Assembly: GCA_016710635.1 (NCBI GenBank)
Contig: JADJVL010000021.1
Location: forward strand, 62,001-126,000
Direction of reading: 5' to 3'
Source of the DNA: Holophagaceae bacterium
GTDB taxonomy: Bacteria; Acidobacteriota; Holophagae; Holophagales; Holophagaceae
Length of the DNA: 64,000 nucleotides
Part shown: piece after piece, positions 54,420-62,371 of the stretch
Layout of the letters: the number at the start of each line of letters is the position of its first letter
Position numbering within the stretch: the first letter of the stretch is position 1
Program-made: the position numbers and the translations under genes
The notes under the pieces: generated by a model
Database searches by the model: none
What the model was told of the DNA's origin: nothing
The model's input: the letters and a program-made list of their open reading frames with translations, nothing else

Positions 54420-54986
54420 GTGAAGGTCGGACCTGAAAATCCCTATGCGCCACCCGCAGCACAGCTGCAGAACGAGGCTGGAAGGACCGTTGGGAACCGC
54501 AAGAACCGCTCTGCGGACCGGCTCATTGCCGCCCAGGGTTGGAGGTGGGGAGCTTGGTCAGCCATGCCGGTGGTGGCCCTGCTGGCATGGTGGATCATCG
54601 GCAACATCAGCGGCATGCGCCGGTTCCACTGGTTCGGCATCACGTTTCCTTTGGCCATCCTCCTACCACTGACCTTGGCCGTGGTGGTGAGCGGTCGGCT
54701 ATGGGCCGCTTGGCGGGGCATCGCTTCCGCATGGGTCCGCATGCTCCTCTCCGCGGCGCTCGGACTCGCCTGGACCTATGTATCAATGGGAGCTTGGTAC
54801 CTGTTATTTACCTTTGGGTATCCCGACCTCGGCCCCGAAGCTGCAAGGCTGGACCTATACCTCGGCTGTCTCTGCTGGCCCTTGTTCCTGGTTTACGCAC
54901 GCCTGGAGGGCGAGCTGGTTCATTGGCGCATCCGGAAGCTGCAGCCCCTGGAAGATGGGTCGATCAGCGCCCGGAATTCTGCATAG
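54420..54986 (+). CDS. Unknown four-helix membrane protein, paralogue of 55132-55647
   Basis: This 188-residue protein starts with a proline-rich cytoplasmic segment (ENPYAPPAAQLQ, as in some YIP1-like or DUF4190-like proteins) and has four hydrophobic helices from about residue 45. The end LVHWRIRKLQPLEDG resembles IIRWRLRKLTTPGR at the end of 55132-55647, and GWRWGAWSAMPVVALLAWW resembles GWFWGLMFALPVGLFTAWL there, so the two are diverged paralogues. The start is GTG 54420, with GGGAGG seven bases upstream; TTG at 54417 is an alternative. Base composition is lower in GC than the core genes. Function is unknown. Confidence 0.65.
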   Translation: MKVGPENPYAPPAAQLQNEAGRTVGNRKNRSADRLIAAQGWRWGAWSAMPVVALLAWWIIGNISGMRRFHWFGITFPLAILLPLTLAVVVSGRLWAAWRGIASAWVRMLLSAALGLAWTYVSMGAWYLLFTFGYPDLGPEAARLDLYLGCLCWPLFLVYARLEGELVHWRIRKLQPLEDGSISARNSA

Positions 54987-54987
54987 G

Positions 54988-55119
54988 ATGGTTGCTTCCT
55001 CCCGGAGTCCCCAGGCCCGCATCCCCGCCCCAGGCAAGGCGCGGCGCGTCACCGTCATCGTCGTGCGCACCCTCATGGGCCTGGTCTTCCTCGCCATCAA
55101 ATACATCCCGGCCGAGTAG
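54988..55119 (+). CDS. Possible 43-residue single-helix membrane peptide
   Basis: A short ORF just after the preceding gene encodes a basic N-terminus and one membrane helix (VTVIVVRTLMGLVFLAIKYI). The helix resembles the first helix of DoxX-type proteins, so it may be a truncated remnant instead of a working gene. There is no well-placed Shine-Dalgarno sequence. Weakly supported. Confidence 0.25.
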   Translation: MVASSRSPQARIPAPGKARRVTVIVVRTLMGLVFLAIKYIPAE

Positions 55120-55131
55120 GCTGGTCCGATC

Positions 55132-55647
55132 ATGAGCCAACTACCGACTCCTGGAGCCAGTGCGCCACCTTCGACGCCAGTGGGGGCTGCGCACACGCAC
55201 ACCCTTGCTTCCATCGGTTGGTTCTGGGGCCTGATGTTCGCGTTGCCGGTTGGCCTGTTCACGGCCTGGCTGGCCGTTTTCACGTTTTCGGTGGAGAACC
55301 CAGGGCGCAACAATGATCCAGCGGGTTGGGCAATCGCAGTTGGGATGATCGGCCTCGCGCTTTGCGGAGGGATCATCATCGGGGGTCGATGGTGGGCGGC
55401 CCTGGGTCAAAGGCCACCTCTGCTCACCAAGATCTTCATGGCCATTGCGATGGGCTGCTTTTGGACCCTTATCCCTGTTGGCGTCCGGGCAGCCCTTTTT
55501 GGACTGCTGGTCGGATTCCACAGTGTTCCGATCACGCCATCTGTCTCAGACCTCGTAATCTTGTCGGCCTACCTTGCGCTCTATGCGTATCAGCAGGGCA
55601 CTATCATCCGCTGGCGACTACGGAAGCTGACGACTCCGGGACGCTGA
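55132..55647 (+). CDS. Unknown four-helix membrane protein, paralogue of 54420-54986
   Basis: This 171-residue protein has a Pro/Ala-rich N-terminus (about 25 residues) and four hydrophobic helices, ending in RWRLRKL. It shares order, helix spacing and end motif with the protein at 54420-54986. The gene is lower in GC than its surroundings. Neither copy has a recognised domain. They may be immunity- or envelope-type accessory proteins, but no evidence fixes a role. Confidence 0.65.
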   Translation: MSQLPTPGASAPPSTPVGAAHTHTLASIGWFWGLMFALPVGLFTAWLAVFTFSVENPGRNNDPAGWAIAVGMIGLALCGGIIIGGRWWAALGQRPPLLTKIFMAIAMGCFWTLIPVGVRAALFGLLVGFHSVPITPSVSDLVILSAYLALYAYQQGTIIRWRLRKLTTPGR

Positions 55648-55729
55648 ACGGCGTGTGCGTCGTTTCTCGGGTGAGGGCTTGGCAGAGGCCTTCCCGATGC
55701 CATCGCGTTCCGGAACGGCTGAGGTCGCT

Positions 55730-55813
55730 TCATGGGCCGGTCTCCAGGTCAACGCGCCGCCGGCCCCGCCGCACGAGGAAGCGCTCGTCCTCCTGATCGT
55801 GGGCGTGCCGCTG
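55730..55813 (-). pseudogene. Decayed fragment of a cupin gene (copy of part of 57951-58322)
   Basis: On the minus strand HAHDQEDERFLVRRGRRR followed by VDLETGP and a stop matches HAHDQEDELFLVLRGRLR and LELEAGP in the intact cupin about 2.4 kb downstream. The DNA is also clearly similar over some 70 bases. Upstream and downstream parts are lost, so only the metal-binding strand region is left. It marks a past duplication or rearrangement at the edge of the low-GC patch. Confidence 0.7.
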
Positions 55814-55856
55814 ACCTGCGGGTGGCGAAGCGGTCGGACTGAGTCCGAACGGACGC

Positions 55857-57880
55857 CTACTTCAGCCCGGCGTGCTCCGCCAGCCAGTCGGTCCACAGCC
55901 GCGTGACCTGGCGCAGGCGCTGGGGCGGGCCGCCGGGGAAGTGGCCGCCGCCGTTCCACAGGGTGAGCTTCACCGGCACGCCCCGATCCTTCAGGGCCCG
56001 GTAGAGCTTGAAGCTCTGGGTGGGCGGCACCCGGTAGTCCTGGGTCATGGACAGGATCAGCGTGGGCGCCTTGATCTTGTGGGCATGGCTGAGGGGGGAC
56101 TGGGCCCAGGTGGCCTTCATGCCTTCGCCGCCGTCGTAGGGATCCCTCATCGTGAAGCCGAAGGCATAGCGCCAGCCCTGGTTGCCATCGGAGAAGGCGT
56201 ACTGGTCGAAGAGGTCGGTGACCGCGGCGCCGGCCATGCCCGCCTTCCACACCTCGGGGTAGCGGCCCAGCAGCCAGGTGGTCATGTAGCCGCCGTAGGA
56301 CCAGCCGCTCACCAGGATGCGCGCCGGGTCCACCGAAACCTTGGCCTTCACCGCTTCGAGGCCCAGCATGGCGTCCTTGCCGGGGCCCTCCCCAAGATCG
56401 CCGGTGATGGAGCGCAGGTAGGCGTTGCCGGCGTTGTCGCTGCCCCGGTAGTTGGGGCTGAACACGAAGAAGCCCCGGCCCGCGAGGACCTGGTTCAAGT
56501 TGTTGAAGGCCGTGCCGCTGGCGGCCTGGGGTCCGCCGTGGATGACGAAGGTGAGCGGGTAGGTCTTGCCGGACTGGTAGTCCGCGGGGTAGGTGAGCAC
56601 GCCATCCTCCCCCTGGCCTTCGGGACCGGTCCAGGTGAGGCGCTCCGTGCGGCCCAGCTTCAGGCCTTCGGTGAAGTCGTTGAAGCGCGTCAGGCGCCGC
56701 GGCTTGGCGTTGGGACCGTCCATCACATAAAGCTCGGTGGGATGGGTGGCGGTGCGGCCGGTGAAGGCCAGGGCGCCGGTCTTCGCCTGGCTGAGGTCGA
56801 TCCAGAAGGACCAGCTGGGATCCACGTCCTCCAGGTCCAGGCGGCGGGCCGCGCCTTCCAGGGGCTGCAGCCAGAGGCCCACCCGCGCGCCGTCGTTGCC
56901 CCCCACCACCAGGGCCTTTCCGTCCGGGGTCCAGAGCTGGCGGTAGAGGCAGCGGTCCAGGGCGCGGGTGAGGTTGCGGCCCTTGCCGCCCCCGCGTCCA
57001 CGAGGTGGATCTCGTTCTGGTTCACATAGTCGCCATCCCGGGGGAACCAGTAGGCGATCTGCCGGCCATCCGGCGAGAAGGCGGGGAAGCCTTCGAAGCG
57101 GGCCTCGCCGGTGAGGGGACGGATGGCGCCCGAGGCCACATCGAGGAGCTGGACGCTGGTCTTCTCCTGGTCGCCGGTGTGGGGGCTGGCCTGCTTCGCG
57201 AAGGCGATGGTCTTACCGTCAGGGGACCAGGCCAGGGGCGAGGCGGGGGGGCTCGGCGGCGGCGTGTTGGCGAGACTCCAGGTCCCGCTGGTCTTGCGGG
57301 TGGCCTTGCCTTCCAGGTCGGTGATCCACAGGTGCACGGGGACGGTGGGCTCGCTGGCGAAGATGCTGTCGTTCTCGATGTCGAAGGCGTCCTCGCCCTT
57401 GCGGTCCTCCGCGAGCTTGGGGGCTTCGTCCTCGGCGGCGAAGGCGAGGCGGCCGCCGTCGGGGCTCCAGGCGAACTGCTGGACGCCGGTGGGGGCGTCG
57501 GTGAGGCGGCGGGCCTCGCCGCCATCCATGGGCAGCAGGAAGATCTGCTCCTTGCCGTCGCGGTCCGCGAGGAAGGCCAGGGTGCGGCCGTCCGGGGACC
57601 AGCGGGCGTGGGCGAGGCCCTTGCGGTCCCGCACAAGCACCTTCTGGGCGCCGGTGGCCGCATCCACCAGCACCAGCTCGGTGGCGGTCTTGTTGGCCTT
57701 CATGTCCGTGCGGGTGACCTTCACGGCGATGGTGCGGCCATCCGGGGCGATCTGGGCGTCGGAAAGGCCCACCAGGCGGCCCAGATCCTCCACGGTGAAG
57801 GGGGCGCTGCGGGGCGCCTGGGCGAGGACGAGGCCGGGAAGGCAAAGAAGACCCGCGAGGCGGGCGGCCGAGAAGGACAT
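55857..57880 (-). pseudogene. Secreted S9 prolyl-oligopeptidase-family peptidase, one frameshift as sequenced
   Basis: A signal peptide (MSFSAARLAGLLCLPGLVLA) leads into a WD40-like propeller with repeated WSPDG motifs, and an alpha/beta-hydrolase domain. The triad is visible: Ser in VSGWSYGGYMTTWLLG, Asp in ILSMTQDYRVPP and His in WNGGGHFPGG. The frame breaks near 56990: after HLVDAG the correct continuation GKGRNLTRALDRCLY is in the next frame, at a run of G/C. The length is two bases over a multiple of three, so one base of the homopolymer is missing. Restored it has about 675 codons. It probably degrades peptides in the periplasm. Confidence 0.85.
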
Positions 57881-57950
57881 GGGAGCTCCGGGGAGTGGGG
57901 GGAGTATGGGTTACCTCGTGACGAGAGGCAAGACCTCCAGACCGGGACCT

Positions 57951-58322
57951 TCACACCGGCCGCAGCTGCTCCGCGATGGACCGGGTCCGCTCCGTCGCCA
58001 CGCCGCCGGTGTGCAGGGTGGCCTTGGGCTCGATGAGCAGGAGGAGGCATTCCTCCTCGGCCACGGGCCTGTGGCGGACGCCCTTGGGGACGATGAACAG
58101 CTCCCCTTCGCCGAGCTCGACGGGGCCGGCTTCCAGCTCGAGGCGCAGCCGGCCCCGCAGCACGAGGAAGAGCTCGTCCTCCTGGTCGTGGGCGTGCCAG
58201 ACGAGTTCGCCGTGGACCTTGGCGACCTTCACGTAGGCGTCGTTCACTTCGCCGATGACGCGGGGAGACCAGAGCTCCGTCAGGCCGGCGGCGAGGGCGA
58301 GGGGCGAGGTGACGGCGTTCAT
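57951..58322 (-). CDS. Cupin-domain protein
   Basis: This 123-residue single-domain cupin has the metal motif WHAHDQEDELFLVLRGRLRL (two histidines and a glutamate) and the second motif LFIVPKGVRHRPVAEEE with its histidine. Single cupins of this type are metal-binding enzymes or sensors with many possible substrates. AGGAG lies just before the ATG. The start overlaps the stop of the DUF418 gene upstream by four bases (ATGA), so they form an operon. A decayed partial copy lies at 55730-55813. Confidence 0.88.
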   Translation of the reverse strand: MNAVTSPLALAAGLTELWSPRVIGEVNDAYVKVAKVHGELVWHAHDQEDELFLVLRGRLRLELEAGPVELGEGELFIVPKGVRHRPVAEEECLLLLIEPKATLHTGGVATERTRSIAEQLRPV

Positions 58323-59560
58323 GCGGGCTCCTGGGTGGCGAGGTTGGGGAGGACGGGGGAGATTGGCTTCGGGCCGTAGCTGAGGCGCCGCCACAGCCAT
58401 TCCGCGGGGCCCACCGGGAAGCGGGCCAGCCAGAGGCGGCTGCTCCAAACCTGGAGGGCGAAGAAGACGAGACCGCCGGCGAGGCAGGCGCTGACGGAGA
58501 CCTTGCCGTAGAGGCCGAGGCCATAGCCGTTGAAGACCCAGGTGCAGACCACGGACTGGAGCAGGTACTGGGTGAGGGCCATGCGGCCCAGGGGGGCGAA
58601 GACCCCCAGGATCCGGCGTCCCGTGGCGCCCTGGAGCAGCAGCAGGATGCCCGCCGCATAGCCCACGGTGAGGGCGGGCCGGGCGAAGAAGGCGGTGAGC
58701 TTGATCAGCGCCCGGAAGGGCTGCGGGATCCCCGCCACGGTGGCGTGCAGGGTCGCCTGGGGCAGCAGGTTGGCGAGGAGGCCCAGGACGAAGCAGGCGA
58801 GGAAGAGGGCGCGCAGGGTGGCGCGGTGCCGCTCCGGCTCGGACAGGAAGCCCTTCTTCCAGAAGTACACGCCGAGGATGAAGAAGGGCAGCAGGGCCGG
58901 CAGGCGGCTCGTCAGCCGCTGGGGCCCGAGGACGTGGAGGAATTCCCAGCTCCGGTACTTCAGCGCCTCGAGCCAGGTGCCCGCGCCGTAGTGCGCGAGG
59001 CCGAGGTTGTAGAAGCCCACGGCATCCTGCTCCAGGGACTTCAGGAGCGGCAGGAAGGGCAGGGCGATGGCCAGGGACACCGCCAGCAGCACCGGGATGG
59101 CCCACAGGATCCGCCCCGGCCGCAGGCGCAGGAAGGGCAGCACCATCAGGCTGATGAGGGCGTAGTCCAGGAGGATGTCCACGTTCCAGAGCAGGAGGCT
59201 GTGGGCGAGGCCGAAGAGGGCCAGGGCGCCCACCCGGCGCAGGGCGAAGGCGGTGTAGCCGCGGCCCTTCCGGTCGGCGCCCTCCAGCTGGATGGCGAGG
59301 CCCGCGCCGAAGAGCAGCCCCAGCAGGGCCGCGGCCTTGCCTTCCAGGAAGATGCGCACCACGGCTTCGGCGACGGCGCCGCCCCAGCCGAGGGCGACCG
59401 GCAGCTTCGCGTCCCGGGCCCACATGGCGCCGTTGAACACGTCCAGGTTCACCAGCAGGACGCCCAGCAGGGCCAGGCCGCGCAGCACATCGAGTTGGAG
59501 AAGGCGGGCGGCAGGGGCCACCGGCTGGAAGGTCGGCGTTGAGTCGGGCGCGGGGGTCAT
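58319..59560 (-). CDS. DUF418-family membrane protein
   Basis: This 413-residue protein has about ten membrane helices. It begins LLQLDVLRGLALLGVLLVNL, the usual opening of DUF418/acyltransferase-3-like YeiB proteins. Another family segment is GRMALTQYLLQSVVCTWVF before the C-terminal LRLWLARFPVGPAEWLWRRL-like WLWR motif typical of DUF418. Related proteins may move or modify lipids or small molecules; function is unproven. The start at 59560 is chosen because the upstream in-frame part is non-conserved and runs into the TetR gene region. It is co-transcribed with the cupin. Confidence 0.87.
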   Translation of the reverse strand: MTPAPDSTPTFQPVAPAARLLQLDVLRGLALLGVLLVNLDVFNGAMWARDAKLPVALGWGGAVAEAVVRIFLEGKAAALLGLLFGAGLAIQLEGADRKGRGYTAFALRRVGALALFGLAHSLLLWNVDILLDYALISLMVLPFLRLRPGRILWAIPVLLAVSLAIALPFLPLLKSLEQDAVGFYNLGLAHYGAGTWLEALKYRSWEFLHVLGPQRLTSRLPALLPFFILGVYFWKKGFLSEPERHRATLRALFLACFVLGLLANLLPQATLHATVAGIPQPFRALIKLTAFFARPALTVGYAAGILLLLQGATGRRILGVFAPLGRMALTQYLLQSVVCTWVFNGYGLGLYGKVSVSACLAGGLVFFALQVWSSRLWLARFPVGPAEWLWRRLSYGPKPISPVLPNLATQEPA

Positions 59561-59660
59561 GGCGCCTCCAGGCAGGGCTTCCCCGCCCTCCGGGCAGGGA
59601 GGGTCGTGGTTAGCGGGGATTGAGTTCAGCGGGCTGGGAACGGTGTGCGGGACAAGGAGA

Positions 59661-60221
59661 CTATGAAGTCGGGGGCGCGGCGTTGAGCAGGAGATCGGCG
59701 AGTCGCCGGGCCCGACCGGCGGGCGCCGCGGAGCCTTCCCGCACGGCGGAAACCACGGCGCCATCGAAGAGCAGGAGCAGGTCCGCGGCGAGGGCGGGAT
59801 CGCGGCCGGCCTCGCGCAGCAGGGTTTCGAAGTAGGCGCCGATCTTCCCTTTGTGCCCGGCGGCGGCGCGGTGGACGGCGTCGTTGCGGTCGGGGGTTTC
59901 CGCCAGGGTGTTGAGGAAGGCGCAGCCCCGGTAGTCCTTCGTGGCGAAGCGCAGGGCCAGGGCGTCGAAGACGGCGAGGGGCTTGTCCTTCGCCGCCGGG
60001 GCGAGGCGGTCCACTTCGCCCTGCAGCCAGGCCCGGAAGCGTTCGTCCCGGGCCTCGAGGCAGGCCAGCACCAGGCCTTCCTTGGACTTGAAGTGGCGGT
60101 AGAAGCTCATGCGGGCCACGTCCGCCTGGACGATGATGGCGTCGACGCCCACGGCCTGGATGCCCTTGCGGTAGAAGAGGTCGGAGGCGGTGTTCAGGAT
60201 GCGTTCGCGGACTTGGCTCAT
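59661..60221 (-). CDS. TetR/AcrR-family transcriptional regulator
   Basis: The 186-residue protein has the TetR helix-turn-helix VGVDAIIVQADVARMSFYRH (about 24-43) followed by FKSKEGLVLACLEARD. The C-terminal half has one cysteine (GCAFLNTLAET), like the AcrR/YcdC group. The DUF418-cupin pair on the same strand 100 bp downstream is the probable target, as well as the gene itself through the dyad at 60248-60261. Confidence 0.92.
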   Translation of the reverse strand: MSQVRERILNTASDLFYRKGIQAVGVDAIIVQADVARMSFYRHFKSKEGLVLACLEARDERFRAWLQGEVDRLAPAAKDKPLAVFDALALRFATKDYRGCAFLNTLAETPDRNDAVHRAAAGHKGKIGAYFETLLREAGRDPALAADLLLLFDGAVVSAVREGSAAPAGRARRLADLLLNAAPPTS

Positions 60222-60247
60222 GGGTCGGGGCCTCCCAGTGAGGATAT

Positions 60248-60261
60248 AGAACGGTCAGTCT
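60248..60261. promoter_or_regulatory. Possible TetR operator
   Basis: AGAACGGTCAGTCT is an imperfect dyad 27 bases before the TetR ATG, in a locally AT-richer context (TATAGAACGGTCAGTCTCAT). Such AGA-n8-TCT sites are common for TetR autoregulators, but the halves match only partly. Confidence 0.35.
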
Positions 60262-60270
60262 CATTTTCAA

Positions 60271-60568
60271 GGAAGAAATGTCCCTGCTCTGCGGCTTCGG
60301 TCAGGGTCGAAAGGTCCCGAGCCGGGTGGCCGGCGGGGCGGTCCGATGGGCCGGGTTTGACTCCGGTGGCGAAACCCGGCGAGGGACCCCGCGTCGGAGC
60401 TTCTGGTTGCGGCATGCTGCCAACCCCGAGGCGGTTTGCGCCATGACTTCGGCGAAGCGGTCGGTGAAGCGCCACAAAACGAGGCCCAGTATGGCTTTCC
60501 GCATCTGGCACCGCACTTGCTCTGCGGCTTGCAGATCTCTTCTTTCAATCCCTCTTTCGGAGAATGCC
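60271..60568 (+). other. Non-coding leader of the collagen-like lipoprotein gene with a 9-bp hairpin
   Basis: About 300 bases without a supported gene. A perfect 9-bp stem (GCCGGGTTT / AAACCCGGC, 60350-60380, 13-nt loop) stands out, and GCTCTGCGGCTT occurs twice (near 60286 and 60520). It does not match the c-di-GMP, FMN, TPP or cobalamin riboswitch cores that I know. The promoter of the lipoprotein gene should be here but no convincing -35/-10 pair is seen. Confidence 0.4.
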
Positions 60569-61570
60569 ATGCGCACCCAGCCGCTGGTTCTGCTCACCTC
60601 CCTCGCTCTGCTCCTTACGGCGTGCGCACCCATCCAGTCGGCCGTGGGCTCACGCTCGCGGTTGGACAAGACGCCGCTGAAAGCGGTCTCGGTTGAGCTG
60701 GCGGAAGGCTCCACTCTGTATCCCGGCGGCACGGCCAAGCTGGTGGCCCGGGCCACGGCGGAGGACGGCCAGGTGCTGGTCACCGAGGGCGCGGGGGGCG
60801 GGACGGTGCGGTGGGACAGCTACCGGCTGGTGGCCCACGACGCCACGGTGCAGGCCGGCGGCGTGGTGGCCCTGGACGAGGATCCCCGGGCCTACGCCGC
60901 CCGTGCCCTGCGCGTGAGCCTCACCGCCCTTTCGAACCCGGAGCGCCGTGCGGAGGTGGAACTGCCGGTGCGCTTCGACAAGGCCTTCACGGCGGACTTC
61001 TCGGGCGCCCCGGGCCGCCCTGGCTTCCCGGGCTCCGCCGGCAATGCAGGCGCCATGGGCATCGATGGGAGCCTGGATCGGAGCAATCCCACCCAGGGCG
61101 TCGAAGGCGGGCCGGGCTGGGAGGGCACCCCCGGGGGCCGCGGCGGCGATGGTGCCGATGGCGCGGACCTACAGGTCCACGCGACCCTCCATCCGGGCCC
61201 CGGGCCGCTGCTCCAGGTGCGCGTGACGGCGGGCGGCACGGCGCGCTACTTCCTGGTGGATCCGAAAGGCGGTTCCCTCCTGATCCGCAGCGACGGCGGC
61301 ACACCGGGGGCCGGCGGCAAGGGCGGCAAGGGCGGCGCCGGCGGCATCGGCGGCCTGGGGGTTCCCCAGGGCCGTCCCGGGCCCGCTGGCAGCGATGGCA
61401 GGGCCGGGGCCCGCGGTTCAGGAGGTTCTGGCGGCCGCATCACGGTGTGGCTGGACCCTTCGGCGCAGCCCTATGCCCAGGTGCTGCGCTTCTCCAACCA
61501 GGGCCGTTCCGGCGGGCACGACGGCCCGCCGGTGGTGATCCGCGAAGCGGTGGTGCCTCCCCTCTGGTAG
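60569..61570 (+). CDS. Collagen-like glycine-rich lipoprotein
   Basis: The 333-residue protein has a lipoprotein signal with lipobox LLTAC (Cys19). A beta-rich N-terminal domain (about 35-145, starting SVELAEGSTLYPGGTAKLVA) resembles a bacterial Ig-like fold. A first collagen-like stretch (GAPGRPGFPGSAGNAGAMG, about 149-200) is followed by a short beta segment, then a second glycine-rich block (GTPGAGGKGGKGGAGGIGG, about 243-295) and a C-terminal strand region. G-X-Y triplets are interrupted, so a full triple helix is uncertain. It would sit on the outer face of a membrane. GGAGA lies seven bases before the ATG. Its role is unknown; adhesion or surface coating is plausible. Confidence 0.75.
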   Translation: MRTQPLVLLTSLALLLTACAPIQSAVGSRSRLDKTPLKAVSVELAEGSTLYPGGTAKLVARATAEDGQVLVTEGAGGGTVRWDSYRLVAHDATVQAGGVVALDEDPRAYAARALRVSLTALSNPERRAEVELPVRFDKAFTADFSGAPGRPGFPGSAGNAGAMGIDGSLDRSNPTQGVEGGPGWEGTPGGRGGDGADGADLQVHATLHPGPGPLLQVRVTAGGTARYFLVDPKGGSLLIRSDGGTPGAGGKGGKGGAGGIGGLGVPQGRPGPAGSDGRAGARGSGGSGGRITVWLDPSAQPYAQVLRFSNQGRSGGHDGPPVVIREAVVPPLW

Positions 61571-61641
61571 GGCGGCGGGGCGCTTCCGTCCCCGCTGAGG
61601 TCTGGCCGGGCCCGGAGGCAAGGTCCATCCGCGCGGGTGGG

Positions 61642-61676
61642 AAGCAGCGCAGGACGCGTGAGCGGCTGCGCTGCTT
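61642..61676. terminator. Terminator hairpin between convergent lipoprotein and ABC genes
   Basis: A perfect 11-bp stem (AAGCAGCGCAG / CTGCGCTGCTT) with a 13-nt loop is followed on the plus strand by GGCCTTTTG. It lies 71 bases after the lipoprotein stop and 29 bases before the end of the convergent ABC permease gene, so it may serve both. Confidence 0.65.
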
Positions 61677-61705
61677 GGCCTTTTGCGGTACCGCCTTCCA
61701 GCTGG

Positions 61706-62371
61706 CTAGCGCGCCCCTCGCCGCCCGTAGGTCCACCCGGAAAAGCCCAGGGACGCGGCGACGCCGAGCAGGACGGCCCCGGCGACGCGCAGGGCGGTCT
61801 CCCGGTGGTCCAGGGCCCGGTTGAGCCCGCGCAGGAGGAGCTCGAATACGGCGTCGGCGCTGGAGACCGCGCCGATGACGAGGCAGGCGAGTCCCAGCAG
61901 GCTCATGAACACGATGGGGCCCTTCGGCGAGCCGAAGTGGTAGACGAAGGGGAGGAAGGCGGCGAGGCCCGCGGCGAGGCCCAGGCCCAGGAGGCCCGTC
62001 ATGGCGACGGTCTCGGCGCCGGGGGCGGGGACGGACTCCGGTGAGAGGGCGTGGGCGGCGGCGCTGGTGGCGAGGGGCAGGGCGAGGCCCAGGGCGAGGG
62101 CGGCGAGGCTGGTGAGGTAGCGGGCGCGCACCACCTGGGCCCGGGAGACCGGCAGGGCCAGGAGGAAGTCCTCCGCATCCGACGCGAGGCCCTGGAAGGC
62201 CACGAGGCCGCCAAGGAGGCTGGCGCTGAAGAGGCAGCCCATGAGGAACTTCTCAGACTGGCCCTGGGCCAGCTTCAGCACCGTGAGGGCGAGGACGAGG
62301 GCCAGCACCGGCGCGAGGGTCAGGGCCTGGCGCCGGTTCACGGTCCAGGCCATGCGGATCAAGGGCAGCAT
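61706..62371 (-). CDS. ABC-2-type transporter permease
   Basis: This 221-residue protein has six hydrophobic helices (LTLAPVLALVLALTVLKLAQ, then FLMGCLFSASLLGGLVAFQG) with the DAEDFLLALPVSRAQVVRAR segment usual in ABC-2 membrane-5 proteins. It is the partner of the ATPase encoded just upstream, with which its gene overlaps by 13 bases. Substrate export is likely, but unknown; GntR-linked relatives export peptides or act in cell-envelope stress. Confidence 0.82.
   Translation of the reverse strand: MLPLIRMAWTVNRRQALTLAPVLALVLALTVLKLAQGQSEKFLMGCLFSASLLGGLVAFQGLASDAEDFLLALPVSRAQVVRARYLTSLAALALGLALPLATSAAAHALSPESVPAPGAETVAMTGLLGLGLAAGLAAFLPFVYHFGSPKGPIVFMSLLGLACLVIGAVSSADAVFELLLRGLNRALDHRETALRVAGAVLLGVAASLGFSGWTYGRRGAR

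Noticed and set aside
54778..55119. 113-codon frame overlapping the end of the 54420 gene
   Set aside because: The upstream two thirds are out-of-frame with a supported gene; only the final 43 codons lie in free DNA and are listed at low confidence.
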